From: Prochilodus magdalenae
Lineage: Eukaryota; Chordata; Actinopteri; Characiformes; Prochilodontidae
Assembly: GCA_024036415.1 (NCBI GenBank)
Contig: JAMWET010001877.1
Location: forward strand, 55,282 to 119,281
Direction: 5' to 3'
DNA length: 64,000 nucleotides
Shown here: positions 13,701-26,879 of the stretch, piece by piece
How positions within the stretch are numbered: the stretch's first letter is position 1
How the letters are laid out: each line of letters begins with the position of its first letter
Position numbers and translations under genes: made by a program
Notes under the pieces: generated by a model
The model's input: only the letters and a program-made list of their open reading frames with translations
Told to the model about the DNA's origin: nothing
Database searches by the model: none

Positions 13701-14990
13701 TCCATATCCTGCTAATTTTTTATACTGAATTTATTAGCCTTTTAACACCTGTGCTCCCTAAACAAGACCCAGTTCCAAGTTCATTTTGTCCAAGGAACCT
13801 TATTTTGGCTCATGGACAATTAGTCCAATCTGTGGCTAACAATATCTGCTGTCCGTCTCACAGTTCTAAAACACTGATAGGTCTTTGTTCCCCACTACGT
13901 AAAATAAAGAGTACAATCAAAAGCAGTAAACAAAGCCATTGGCCTCTTGGAGTCAAACACACCTTTCAGGCACAAACACACAAGTCCTAAACATGCCAAA
14001 AACAAACAAGGGAAGTGCTTTGACTCCTCATTACAGAACCAAAGCACCAGTCATTTCAGAGTCAAACCGAAAGCAATAATCACAAATGGCATTCATAATA
14101 AAAACAACAATAACAAAACATAACGCAGCAACTACTCCCCATTTTCTTGGTTGGTTGGTAGAGGCCATATGGTGAGAATATTTTAAAGCAAATGCTCCTT
14201 TTGAAAAAACACCTATTGATTTTAAGCTGTGTGCTAGAAGGTAGAGAACATAGTCCTCAGTGAGTGGACACAGAGGGTCTATACACCAGCACCATTCAGT
14301 CTGATCATACTGTTAATCTGAGAACACCCACCTCTGGGTGCGATCAAAGAGCCTGGGCATTTACTTTCTGTTCCTGTTCAGTTTCTTAACGTTCCAAGGG
14401 CACAAAGGGAATGCTTCCATCTTTCAGTCAATACACACTGTTAGCATGTTAAGGACTGTCGCATTAACCAGCCAAATAATACCACGTTCTTTTCACCAAA
14501 TCATGATTTGTATCATGTTTATTTCAGGCAACTGTTACTCAATATATAGTAATTACAAGTCTATATTTATAGTAACCAATACACTGAGGAAAAGATGAAA
14601 AAGAAAAAAAGGACGCTAACAAGAGTTAATATCTACCATACAAGGCAGACAGGAGTAAACAAAAACACATGAGCATCAGAGACAGGCAGGGACAAATAAT
14701 TAGCTCATTAGCTATAAAGGCTAAAAGCTAACTCTTCCTGAACTACTGCTGAAAAAAGACATTTATTTAGCCTCATACTATGACTTGTGAATGTTTTAAT
14801 TTTCCATTAGTTTGAGGACTTACTCATACTAAACAGTAGAATATATATATATATATTTTTTTAATAAAATGATCTACACAGCTACTGCACAGCACGTAGC
14901 TCTGGCTCAGGTTATTTACTTTATCACTTTAAGGTATATTAATGATACTCGGTAGGTTTGAAATACCTCAGGGTCCATCAACCAAAACTA
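10730..14990. other. Non-coding stretch, no gene seen
   Basis: AT-rich DNA with only short unrelated open frames. No clear repeat family recognised apart from small simple tracts such as (AGAC)n near 13365 and (AT)n at 14841-14856. Confidence 0.6.
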
Positions 14991-15039
14991 CCCAACCAAC
15001 TGCATTCCACTGATGGAAGGCGTAGAGAATGGCCAACCT

Positions 15040-15145
15040 AAAACTGTGCAGCAGCACATGAGCCATCCCCTCTGACTTTACATCTACAAGGTGGACCAGC
15101 AGAGTAGAAGTGTCTAACAGAGTGGACAGTAAGAGGACTCAATTA
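15040..15145. mobile_element. Fragment of otophysan-type interspersed repeat
   Basis: The block around 'acatctacaaggtggacc', 'gtgtctaacagagtggacag' resembles the inner part of the repeat seen near 62 and 63.3 kb ('gtgtcttatagagtgaaaatg'). This is a truncated, diverged copy; assignment comes from pattern memory. Confidence 0.45.
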
Positions 15146-15769
15146 ATACTTGCTCAGAGAGCACCAAAACAGACAGACTACGGCCTGTAGCTGTAGGACT
15201 ACAAAGGTGCTCCTACATGGTAAATTAAGGTAAATTAATAAAATGGACAATGAGAACAGAAACAAGGAAGTGGTTTTAATCTTTTGGCTGATCGGTATCT
15301 CTCAATATGACCACATTAAAAGTGCTGTCATACATAGATGCCTGATGCAAAGATAAGAGCAGCATAAAACATGAACTGCCATGTAAATAACATGACTTAT
15401 AAACCAAATTTGTGCCTTAATAATAAGGGTGTAAATTTAAACAGTACAACCAGTAATACAAGCTGTTTTACCAATGAGCCTCTGTCTCTTCTGAGGGTTT
15501 CATTGTTGTTTTGGTGGTCTCTATTATGACTCTATAATGATAGAACAGTCTTTTAAGCACAAGTTTGTGTTTAGCATCCCATACACACGACCACAGTTTT
15601 AGCTCTGTAATGTGGACTTGGCCTGCCAAATAATAGCTTGTGTTGCCTCTTTATTGTTTCTGCAGCTTTTGAATAATATTTTAAAAAGCGGTTTTCATGC
15701 CACGGTGCCCTTGAGTACAGTCAGATGAATCTGTTAAGAATAACAGACAGTCGAGTCACATTTTTATGA

Positions 15770-15965
15770 CCATTTCTGCCATCCTGGCCTGTTGGTTCCC
15801 CAGATTTTAACCCTATTGAGCATTTGTGGGACCACCTTGAGTGTTGGTTTCGCTCTATGGATCGTTCCCACAGCAGCTGTAGGATGCCCTGCATTCACCA
15901 AGGCTCCAGATACCTGTCAACCAACCAGGACCTTACCGATAAACAGAAGAAGAATTTTGTGATCA
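15770..15965 (+). pseudogene. Tc1/mariner transposase remnant
   Basis: One frame starting at 15797 reads SPDFNPIEHLWDHLE, the well-known region around the last catalytic acid of Tc1/mariner DDE transposases (usual form SPDLNPIEHLWD). The frame continues for about 50 residues of degraded sequence. No transposon ends or N-terminal DNA-binding domain are recognisable, so this is a dead fragment. Confidence 0.75.
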
Positions 15966-18201
15966 TTTTGTAATAATTGATGGTATTTATTAAATGAAAT
16001 GTTACTGCCATCTTTTTTTTATTTTATGCAGATAGTCGTTAGTTGCAGCCCAAAGCTAAACACACTAACTGCAGTGCTTGGTGTAAAGGGGAACAATAAA
16101 ATGTAGCGCATATGCCATAGAACTTCTAATGGAAGGGTTGGGCATGCTGAAGGTGTTGGATCCTGTCGGAGAGTTTAAATTGACTGCACAATAAATATCC
16201 TAACTGGCTCAAATTGTAATAATTGTTTTCTGCATTAATATTAAATGAAGTAATACTGCATTTTTTTCAAATCTCTGTAAAACTAAAACATCTGCAACAC
16301 AAGCAAGTCCTACGTTGAGATAAAGCATAAAAAATAAATTTAACTATTTTAAATAGATGTCCTCCTTTTTAGTATGGCAGCCAAGCCATGCACCTGCACA
16401 AAAATCAGCTATGCAGTCACAGTGACTACTGCTGATGCTCATTCTGCCAGTTTAATCCATTTCCCATTTGAGAAAACCACTCAAAACGTGCAGCAAATCA
16501 ACCATCATCTCCAACAGGTGTCCAACAGCTGTTTAACAAACTGCACCCCGGATCGCAGTCCTGAGGCGCGGCACAGACACCTGCAATAGAGCTGGAGAGC
16601 AGGATAACAGTCATACACCATTAGAGCCATCATCTACAATCAGTGACAGCCAAACCAAATGAGGCAGAATAAGAAAAACAAATGCCACTCAGAGATACTG
16701 GGGCCCAAGTTCTGTTATTGACACTAGTGAAGCATAAATTTGATTTTGGTTTTTCACACCAAGTACAAATACTTTACACAGTTACTTTATTTTAATTGCA
16801 TACCATTAGACTTCAACAGTTCAACTTCAACTTCCGTCCCACTCACAGTGGTGCTTCTTATCTATCCATCTATCAGTTCTTTAGTACTAGCCAATACAGA
16901 GTCTGTTAAGTCATGCTTAGTACTACATTAAATTAACCAGCACAGTGGACACGGCTTAACAGTTAATGATATAATGTAGTTGATTTTAAACAACAAGCAT
17001 ACGCTAGCTATGCTACATTATTCACCAAGGACTGAGCAGCATTGTACAGCTATAGGTATGCTTTATCATTGTGGTCCTCATTTGTATCGACAGCAGTTCA
17101 CTGCACAACATGACAGCAGGAGCAGCAGTATTTTCATTGGAAGAGAAGTACTCTCAACGATTACATTAAAGAGCTGTCATATACACACCTGTAGTGGCGA
17201 ACCTTTCTCTCTGAAAGAAGCAGCACTCGTGCGCTGCCATGCAGGGGGTGGAGGTGCAGAGAATGTGTGCACACCCCCTACCTGTTACAGTACATCAAAT
17301 ACTCAGCATTACCGCCACATGTTTCCACTCCAGCAGCAGCCAAACATTCCAAACTGTTTTAATGAAGGTACAAACACCCGCACCAATGAAAACGCACCAC
17401 AGAGGCATATGGGCTCTATAGATCTGACTCGCATTTTAGATTGTGTAAATACTGTACTTTCTTTCATTGCATAACAGGACTTGGAGCCAAACACAGCTTT
17501 AGTGTTAGGTTAGTTTAACGTAATAAACTAAAGATGCAGCTCTTGGGGGACTGAACACTTTCAGTCATAACCATCAGCAATAGGACACACTTCTGAGGAT
17601 ATCTGATGTATCTTTTAGATAAACAAATCTCCGATAAGTCATTTGTTCACTAACATGGTAGCCCACACTAAGCTTATGTGACATCAGTCGGCGCCATGTG
17701 TTACTACTGGCAAAGTTTTATAGGTGCAATAGTAGGTGCAAGAGTGAGTCGGTAACGATGCACTCCTGACAGACATAGCGCCGGTCCTCTGTGCATTGCC
17801 TACAAGCTTTCGCCTTACATTACCACCACATCACCTAACGCTATTTGGAAACAGAAGAAGAATTCTGAGTCGAATCAGGCACACATATGAGAAAGTAAAT
17901 CTGCAGAATTTAAATGTTGACCAAATGTAGAAACTGTGAATATCATAGAGTGATATGCAGACATTTTAGCAGAGCAGCACAGCATACAACAAATACGTCA
18001 CCGTTCACCATATTATCTGCTGATAACATAGTTTAACATCATTATACATCCTTAATGTGGAGAGCATTAATGAACAGATTAATTCTGGTTGGTGTCCTCA
18101 TGGTAAACTGTTTTATATGGATTTTATTTCCAATCATGAGCATCCACAAGCCATAAAACAGACAACTGTTTTATCCATGTTCTCTGAGGCACGTTATGCC
18201 C

Positions 18202-18257
18202 GTGATATGAATGTGGATATCACACATGAGATGTGTGATACCATCCATGAGATGGAT
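18202..18257. other. Cluster of three adjacent inverted repeats
   Basis: Three hairpin-capable palindromes lie side by side: GTGATAT/ATATCAC (18202-18208 and 18217-18223), ATCACACAT-GAG-ATGTGTGAT (18219-18239) and ATCCAT-GAG-ATGGAT (18243-18257). The second and third share a GAG loop. No flanking gene or element explains them. Confidence 0.6.
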
Positions 18258-18997
18258 AGCAACAGATTTAAGTGCTGGGTTTAACAAGAGCCAAAGCTAG
18301 CCCTGATTATGGCATTGATGTTTATTTTAATGTGAGGGCTAATTAAGTAAGGAAAATATATATGTACATAAATAACTTTGGAATCTAAATGTAGTTGGTT
18401 GGAATCTAGAGGTATGGTATGATTATATGGCTTTAGGCCATTTAATTTATAGGGTAGCTTTTTTTTTTAGGTAATTTTTTTAGGCAATATGTGTCATTAT
18501 GATTTTTCTGCCCAACATTGCAATGGATTCATTCAATTCTTTTCTATTATATAAATTATTATTCTATAAATTACCATAAATCAGACCAAAATACTATTTT
18601 TTTTCCTGAGGCTTGAACTCTGAGTGTACTGTGCCAGGTTGTCAGTAAGCTGTGGACACACGGAGGTTACAATCCTTCAGTCTTAACCTTAGTACCTTTC
18701 AGTACTGCAGTCCTCAATCCATGAAATGAACACAGTCAAATATAAAGTTTGACTGATGTGTGCATTCACAAGTGTCCATGTATTAGAGCTGGGCAATATG
18801 ATGAAATGTCAAAATAAGCTTTTCTGAGCACATTGCGAATATCATCAGAACATAAACACTTACCATCTGCATATTTACTTACAGAATATAATTAGTTCTG
18901 TTAAATTGGATTTATTGCAACACGTGTCAAATAATGAATGCAAATAACTATTTCTCATATTACATCTTAGAAGTACAGATGCAGTTTGCCTATTGGA

Positions 18998-19023
18998 AAA
19001 TAAATAAATAAATAAATAAATAA
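18998..19023. repeat. Microsatellite (AAAT)n
   Basis: Six tandem AAAT units. Confidence 0.85.
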
Positions 19024-20739
19024 CAACAACATCATATGAGATAACGTAAAAACTACTTGAATTATTACACTTTGCTATATCAACCACCTCTAACAGACAT
19101 CATAACTATACAACAACAGCTCAGAATTTGGCTAATCAGGGGTCAGAACCAGAACTGTCCATTTGGCAACTGAAAGTTTGCTGGGTCCTTGATTTTAGGT
19201 TTGCGGGTTTTTGATTAATTGCTGCCTATTTGGCATCCCTAGCTAAGCCACATTCAGTGTTTAAGCCTCATGCCAGAAAAAAAGTGAATTGCTTGTCTTC
19301 TTGGATTAGTCACAAAGATTAATCACAATTTAAATTGCAAACACAGTTTGTACAAATCACAATTACATATTGTGCCCCAAATCATTCAGCCCTGCTTAGC
19401 AAGAAGCTTAACCTTTTTTGGACGGGTCCTTCTCTAGACTGTTCTTGAGTCTATGTGCCACGATTTAAGGACGATGTCTTACGAATCACTTGTTAAACAC
19501 AATTACCGCATCAGGACACCCAGCCCTCCTTGGCATCGTAACACACACATGCACACATTTAGTTTCAGGAGGTTTACTGAAACCGTGTGCACTGGCTTAG
19601 TGAAGGGAATTCCCTGTTTATTCAGGGGCAGACATAATCAGTTTGCAAGCTTTCACCATGCAGCCTACCTGGCTGGGTCTGAGATGAGGGGTGGACGGCA
19701 GCATTAAACAGTGACTCATTCCATCCTAATATGACATTCCGAAAATGGGAAATTATCTTCAGCGAGGTCTCCGCCTGGGGCTTATTAAATAATCAGGAGC
19801 CATTCAATTCACCTCAACAACAACAACAGGCACAGCAAAATAAACCCAGCAGCTCAGGTATGCTGCAAATACCAAAAGCAAGCTTCGTTCATTTTACAGA
19901 AGTCTTGCAGCACTGACCTTGGAGAGAAAGAGGCCTGCAGACTGAGCTTGCGTCCAAGGCTGACGCGTCACCCCAACCCTCACTTCTTTGGCTAGTTTGC
20001 ACATCGGCGATGTAGAAGTCGATACTGCATGTTTGACTGAGCGTGGCTGTGACGATGGATCTTAATTCCTGTAATGGGCAGGACAATACGAGCAGACAGA
20101 GAGGAGCTCAGTGTGTCCTCCTGATTTAGCTAGCTGCCACCAAAACACACACAGCATGTTCGCCACCAATGAGTCAGGAACAGACCACATAATTCAGCTA
20201 ACACTGTAAAGAAATGCCTCTTCTGATCAGAGGTGTAAACAGGTCTCTGCTCTGGTGCAGGGAAAGGAGCAAAGAAGCAAACATCCACAAGATGATTAGC
20301 ATCCCCGCTTTAAAGCTACTCCGGAGTGCTTCGGAAGCGTGTTAGTTGTCAATTATATCTACAGGCAAATCCACAATGTAATATTATAGGGCACACGATT
20401 GTGAGACCTTGCAAGTTCAGACGAAACGCTCTCTCTTTTATGAGTCAACGTCTGCCACTGTTATCAGCACGATAATGAGGAAGCAGGCCTCGTCATTTCA
20501 CATCACCTGTGCCGTCGGTTGTGAATTGGCCTATTTGTGTGTTCCACAGTGTGAATCTTGGGTCTGACAAACTCAGATAAAATAAGTTATAGAGACAATC
20601 CTACACAGCGCACTAGTTCATCTACATCACCATCCCAGCACATACTCTCCAAACAAAAAGCATTAATGTTGAGATATACAAGTGACGGCCAACTCACTCC
20701 AACACTGAAGTGAGGACTCCAACTCGACATTCAGACTAC

Positions 20740-21750
20740 AGTAGATCTCTCTAATAAGATCTTTGGCGACAAATTTATGCACTGTTATTTGCAAGTGTTC
20801 AAATCGGATGTGTGTGTCCAGACATTACCAACCAATCTCTATGTGTTGATGTGGTCATGACCTAGGCCTCAGTATTTACGAAGTAAATTCCAGAGACGCG
20901 TCTGTAACAATCAGATTGGAACGGCATTTCAAACCACCTCCTAATGTGGTTTGAATCTGACCTTCAAACACCACATTTCCTGCGTTCCATCAAAAATCTA
21001 CCTGAATACAATCTGGATATGATAGATCTGGACTGGCAGTCTGAACATAGCCTTTGTCGCAAACGATCAGACCAGATGTGTGGTCAAACATCAACCTAGC
21101 TGCAAAAATCAGATTTCATGTGACTTTTTGCCATCCAGACTATCAAAAATAAATTTGGATATGCCAAAAATCAAATCTTTGAACAAGACCCTATGTGCAA
21201 GTTATATGGTTGGATGTGTGTGTCCAGACATCACCAACCTATCTGCATGTGTTGTAGCGGTGGTCACGACGCAGGCCTCGACGCAGGTAACTACTTCGCA
21301 AATCCCAACACTTCTGTTTGCCTAGATTTGACATTATCATTGTTTGTCACATTGCGAGTGCCACAAAGCACACACTGAAATCTGATTTGAGCCGCCAGAG
21401 CATACAAACTGAGACACATCTGTAAAAATACGATCAGAAAGGAATTTCAAACCACCTCCAAATGAATCTGAATCTGATCTGCAAAAGTCATATTTCATGT
21501 GTTTTATCAAATCTCTACCTGAATACATTCTGTATATGACAGATCTGAACTGTCAGTCTGAACACAGCTCTATTTGCAAGAAATCAGATCAGATATGTGC
21601 ATCCACACATCACCAACCTAACTGGACAAAAAAAGAAAACAAGATTTCATGTGACTTTTTGTTGTCTTGGCTACCAAATATCAATCTGGATACAATCTGG
21701 ATTTGGCCCGACAGATGTCAAAGCAGCATTCGGGACCTATAAAGAAGGGG
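20740..21750. repeat. Tandem diverged repeat, about 390-bp period
   Basis: The phrase 'tgtgtccagacat.accaacc' recurs near 20815, 21218 and (as 'gcatccacacatcaccaacc') 21600. 'tttcaaaccacctcc.aatg' recurs near 20928 and 21446, and 'agatctg.actg.cagtctgaaca' near 21023 and 21541. The block is therefore about three diverged copies of a unit of 380-405 bases, with deletions. It looks like an old DNA-transposon-derived fish repeat rather than a gene; the family is not named. Confidence 0.65.
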
Positions 21751-22799
21751 TAGGGGCGAGAGCCAGCTATCCACGATTGTGTCATACTGCTGAGGTGGGG
21801 TGTGGGGTGGCCTGAGCCCAGATGGTGGAACAAAGTAAAGCATGTGCAGCCTCTGTCCTCATTCATGCTCCATGGTAGAAGAGAGGAGGGAGGAGGGAGG
21901 AGAATAAGTAAACACGGTTAACAGCAAAGCATTTCCATCTCCTTCCGAGCAAAGTAATGACCAGGGAGTGACGGACGGATAGATACTATGTCTCCGGATG
22001 GATGGAGGCAATGCTGCAAAGGACCTGAGAGGCCATGAATGCGCTTGGTCAGAGTGCATGACGAGCACCATGGGCGATCAAAACACGCTTAAAATCCCCA
22101 AATAAAACCCAAATAATTCTGAAAAAACGTGAACTAGCTAACTAGTCGCGGAAAGCAACAGGGATCTCTCAGCTGCATGCTAGCTATAGCCAGCTACATG
22201 AAGTCTCCCATCCATCCGCGCAGTGGGTGTTGTTCCAGTCCACCTCAACACGCCCAGTTATCTGGACAAAACTTCGACCATTAATGACTCTTGACAGAGA
22301 ATTGACTGACGCTAGCAGTGTGAAATGAAACCAAGTTAAGCGAAGTACTGCGACATCTCCAACGTGGTTTTTAACCAGCACACCATCAGCACATGTCGTA
22401 TCGCATCGCTTTCTCCACGCACTGGCTGGACCACATAGAAGGCTAGCATGTTAGCATCTGGCTATGCAATATGCAAGGCAAGCATCCCTCCAGACACACA
22501 TACACACACACACCCCTCCACTTTAGTGACCCGCTGTTTCCTAAGGATGCAGAGGCTGTTTTTCGGGGGGCTCCAGAGCTAGCCGAGCCAGACAGAGCTT
22601 AGCTAACAGTTGACTGACTGCATGTAACATGGTGTGTGTGGCTGATGTGCTTCCAACAGTGTGCGGGGCGTCGTATGCAGCACAGTGAAGGTTATGCTCG
22701 GTTAACATTACTCAATTTCACTTTTAGACTCAGTAACTCAGCTAGCTTAGCCATGTCACATTCTGTGCTTTGTTTCTTCTTCTTTTTTTTTACCTTACG

Positions 22800-23200
22800 T
22801 CTCCTGGTTTCAGCAGTCCCGCTCCACACAAAGCATTGATATATGACTCGTAGGTTTTGCTTCCAATTGTCCACTTTAAACCCGTTCACATGGGAGCACC
22901 CGGCCGGACACATGACAGAAACGACATGCAGGTTTTGTTGTGGTTTCGAGTGAGGAAACGTGTCCGACAAGAATTACTAGCCAAAAACTAGCACGCTAGC
23001 TGTCCAGAGTGGTTTCCGAATGAAAACGGAACAACTACTCAAAGGTCCAGGTCGAAAATCGGGCATCTGCTTACTAAAAGTGCTCCTCGTTTTCTTTACT
23101 TTGATTCCATTAGCTGGTATATACACGCTCCGGGTTCTGGCTGTCCCTGTCTCGCGTTAGCCTCAACATTTGCTAGTTCCAGTACTTCCACTTACACTCA
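22800..23200 (-). other. Candidate non-coding first exon
   Basis: Just downstream (leftward) of the CCAAT/GC-box block, the minus strand has a plausible splice donor GGAGAC|GTAAGG with the exon ending at 22800 or 22799. An open frame beginning at 22970 reads through it but matches no family I recognise. If the promoter is real, this could be a 5' UTR exon followed by a very long first intron running through the left part of the window. This is a prediction from motif order only. Confidence 0.25.
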
Positions 23201-23264
23201 ACAGATTTTTTTTTTATGGTCGGCAACAGCAATACGGATTTGAAGAGCACACCATGAGCTCTGC

Positions 23265-23425
23265 TGCGCCCGCCCCCTCCACATTCTGATTGGCTGACAC
23301 AGATGGGTTTGGCAGGCGGTTGGTTGGCGACTATACTATTTCCCTTTGATGCCACGCCCATACGAGTTACAGTAGACACGTGATTGGTCGAGAGAAATGC
23401 TTTTTCCGAGTGAGTGGGCGGCCTT
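23265..23425 (-). promoter_or_regulatory. Orphan CpG-rich promoter, probably leftward
   Basis: This block holds two ATTGG motifs (23289-23293 and 23383-23387, i.e. CCAAT on the minus strand), a CCGCCC box near 23270, a GGGCGG box at 23416-23421 and a palindromic CACGTG E-box at 23377-23382. The surrounding sequence is much richer in CpG than the DNA on either side, which turns sharply AT-rich after 23460. Both CCAAT boxes read on the minus strand, so transcription to the left is favoured. No gene body could be identified. Confidence 0.5.
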
Positions 23426-23459
23426 ACCGGTCAAATGTCGCCTATCAGATGCGGGTTTT

Positions 23460-25070
23460 TTTTACTTTCTGAAATCACAGATTCATAAAAAAAAGGAAAC
23501 GGGAAAAACACACCGAGATTGTTATATTTTTATTATTGTTAGTGTTTAATTCAGTGTGGAATTGATTTTCACTTTGTAAAATGTAAAAAAAAATATTTTG
23601 TAAAAATTTTTAAAAAATTTGTAAAAAAATATTTGACGTATTTTGATTAATTAAATATTAATTGATACATTTGCATTAAAAACTAGCCTAACATGTGACA
23701 GTTTAAATCTATTTATTAATATAGGCCATATGAGATGATGTATTACATAAACATACTTTATTCTTTATATGTATTTGAGTCGGCATTAGTTTCAGTGCTG
23801 TTTTGTTTTTGTTTTTATCTTCCCCAGAGACACATAAGATAGCCCATATGTGCAAGTGAGCCCAGAGCCTTGTTTAAAGTTCAGTTAATTATCTAGCTCC
23901 CTTTTGAATAAATGTTTTGCATCCCACAGACGAGGGCAGTGTTCTCACCGGATGAAAGCATTTGAATGACATCTCCTTTGATTGGTTTTGGCCTGTTTTT
24001 AATTATACTATACTGTTTATTAGACTGTTTAATTAACTATAACTAGTGTTTCTCAGTCTCGGGCCTTTGGGATCCTTCCTGTATGGTATAATGTATTCCC
24101 CCCTCCAACAGAACTGAGTTATTCCTTCAGCTCATTATCACACAATTTTAGGACTAAAGCAGTTGTATCAGACAAGGAAAACATTGAGTGCAGTGCCGCA
24201 GAGTTGGATTTGATATACTGGTATAAAGTATGTTTATTTCTGCCCAAACTGTCACTCTGCGATAGCCTGATTTCCACCAGTAATTATGGCTCTAAACACC
24301 TCTCAGAAGGCCCTCATTCCTATCATTCTCTATTCCTGCTAGTCTTAACATCAACACACCAAACTGGATCAAACCTAGCCTTGTGTGTGCATTAGGAAGC
24401 CTGACAACAAGAACCTAGACATTTCTACACTCTATACCATTATGTACATCAGTAAGTCCATTAACTACCAGTAGTTACAAAGTGCATAACAAAAAAATAA
24501 AATGATGGTCTGGATTTGACGAATTTAGTTGTATTGGTCCATGGAACTATTTTGGCTCCTTATTTATAGACAGCACTTGTTTCTATCAGAGATGAATCAG
24601 CTCTCTCCATTGCTAATGGCTAACAGTCTTTACTTCAGTTGTTCCATGAGCTGTTCTGATGCTCCATTTTTGTATTTTATATACTGTGTATTACATGTGC
24701 AGCACATGACCACACCTAAATGAAAAGGTTACCTTTCTCAGAAGACAGTTAGCGTTAGGTAAACACTAGAGGGAGTCATTAGTGCATGTACTACTCCTTC
24801 TCAAAGTGAAAGATTCTAAATGTTCAGAGTGGTTTAATACTCATCCACCAGTATAGTCTTATTCTTTCTCATGATGAAAGAGTTTAGAAGGTTGATCTAT
24901 TCATACAAATACAGAAGAAAAGTTTTCCATTGTAAATTCATGAAAAAGGTGTATTTATATCACATGTTTTGTTGGTTTTCTAAGAGAATATAAATGAATA
25001 CATCCGTTACAGAGAACATGCTTAAATATGACAAATAAAATACATAGTGTGTGTTTATTTGCTAAATACT
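23460..25070. other. AT-rich non-coding stretch
   Basis: Very AT-rich directly right of the orphan promoter. A diverged fragment near 24045-24115 begins AGTGTTTCTCAGTCTCGGGCC and may be a truncated relative of the hairpin MITE family. Otherwise nothing recognised. Confidence 0.5.
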
Positions 25071-25075
25071 GGAAT

Positions 25076-25420
25076 TACAAACCCCACTTCCCGAAAAGCT
25101 GCAACATTTGATAAAATGCAATGAAAACCAAGAATCTGAAATTTGATCATTCTCTTGAATCTTTATTTAACTGTCAGAAGTACCAAGAAATAACTTTTCG
25201 TGCTTTGGCTGGCCAACCTGATTGTATTTTGTAAATGCACAAATGAAATTTGAATTAGAATTTCATGTCTAGAACACACTTAAAAAATACTGGTATAGAT
25301 ACAGAAAAACAGTGAAAAGGTTCTAGGTACACCGGTCTGAAACGTTCCAAAATAAGCAGGTAAATTGGGAACAGGTGAGGGTTCATGACTGATTATAAAA
25401 AGAGCTCTACCAAAGGGTCA
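25076..25420. mobile_element. Probable decayed DNA transposon end
   Basis: The left edge 'ttacaaaccccacttcccgaaaa' resembles the terminal inverted repeat 'tacaaacccgattccaaaaa' of a widespread fish DNA transposon, and the following 'tgataaaatgcaatgaaaac' also fits its subterminal region. The matching right end was not found, so this is a truncated and diverged copy. Confidence 0.4.
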
Positions 25421-25429
25421 AATTTAATA

Positions 25430-26200
25430 AAGGGTTATGGGAATGAAGAATGTTCCGGTTCTTGTTTTAATTTATGTGCAAATTTCTTGCAAGAAGACAG
25501 TAACTTTGTGGTTGATGCCTAGAGGCCGGTGTGGAGGTCTGATACGTGGGATATAAAGGATGCCCACCACCTGTGCATGCTGCATGACTTCAACCTGGAC
25601 ATGTTTACAAAAGATGGGAGACCTGTGTGGAACACAAGCATGAAGCTGATGGCACCTGTGCAACGACGGTGTGCTGGTTGGTGATAAGGATGGAGAGCAG
25701 CTGTGGAACTCCAACATGTCAAAGGAAGAGAAATGAGCCGAACCCTGAAGCCACCACATTACTCAGCCATGAAATAGAGAGTGGTCTCCTGTAGAATGAA
25801 ACGGCATTAAGTTTCTTGGCTGAACTGGTGTCTCACTATATGTAGGTGTGAAAGGAGCCATGTTCTGAATTTCCTTTTTTTTTTTTTCATATGTGGGTTC
25901 ATATACCCAACACAGCTCCAGTTCACCGCTGGTTGTTCTGTTTTCTATGCCTTTAAGACATTTTTTGTTATATGGATCTATTTGGCTGTCCTGCAGTGTC
26001 AGTCACTGAGCTCGATAACTTTGGAACAAATTACAGGCATATGCAAAAGTTTGGGCAGCCCTGGTCCAATTACAATCCTCACAGAGAAACATACTTCTGC
26101 ACATGTGAATGCACAATTGCTGTTTATGTGATGTTGTGATTTATATGCTCTGGTTTATTTTTCCCCAATATGTTAAAATCAGAAAACAAATCAGCAGGAC
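25430..26200. other. Non-coding stretch, no gene seen
   Basis: Includes a T-rich run near 25878-25890 and the phrase 'tgcaaaagtttgggcagccc' near 26042 typical of fish repeat DNA. Antisense open frames around 25472-25759 are not recognisable. Confidence 0.45.
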
Positions 26201-26206
26201 ATTTAC

Positions 26207-26600
26207 ACACTTTATAGACAAAAGAATTGGGACACCTGCACATTACACTTACAGAAGCTTTTATGACTCCTATTTTAAATTCATAGGCATTAATATGGAA
26301 TTGGTCACTCCATTGCAGCTATAACAGGTTCCACTCTTCTTGGAAGGTTTTCTACAAGATTTTGGAGTGTGTCTGTGGACATTTCCAGTCATCCAGAAGA
26401 GCATTTGTGAGGTCAGACACTGATGTTGGATGAAAGGCCCTGGCTCGCAGTTGCCGCTCTAGTTCATCCCAAAGGTGTTAGATGGCATTGACATCAGGGC
26501 TCTGTGCAGGCCAAACAAAGTCCTCTACACCAGACTCTCCCAACCATGCCTTTATGGACGGACCTTGCTTTGTGCAATGGAGCACAGTCACACTTTGATC
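26207..26600 (-). pseudogene. Tc1-like transposase C-terminal remnant
   Basis: On the minus strand a frame reads DELERQLRARAFHP and then SVSDLTNALLDDW, which is the C-terminal part of a Tc1-like transposase (usual form DELERRLRARP...LTNALLDEW). Stops and frameshifts break it soon after. The left flank 'agaattgggacacctgcacatta' fits the end of this transposon family. Only the C-terminal third remains; it is inactive. Confidence 0.8.
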
Positions 26601-26879
26601 ATACAAAGTACCTTTTAATTTCATGGGCTCTTTACAGAACCAAACATTCTTTAAAGAACCAAAAGTGGATAACTTATGGCATCACTCCACCTTGTGGCAC
26701 CTTTAATTTAAAGAGAACACTTGTGTAAGATCAGGATCTCTCTCCCTACTCTACCCCCACTCCCCCTTCTGCCCTTGCACACACAAACTCAGAACACTGA
26801 ACCCACCCCCCATTAACACAGAACTGGGATGCATACACTTTAAACAGGTTTTTAAGATTTTATCCTTAAACACCTGAAC

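Larger units (their letters stand above)
15980..20740. other. Non-coding stretch, no gene seen
   Basis: AT-rich DNA. A 164-codon open frame at 16980-17474 resembles no protein I know and lacks splice or composition support. The stretch contains a hairpin cluster near 18.2 kb and an (AAAT)n tract at 18998-19023. Confidence 0.55.

Noticed and set aside
16980..17474. 164-codon plus-strand open frame
   Set aside because: No recognisable domain, no composition change, no splice or promoter context. A frame of this size can arise by chance in a 64-kb window read in six frames.
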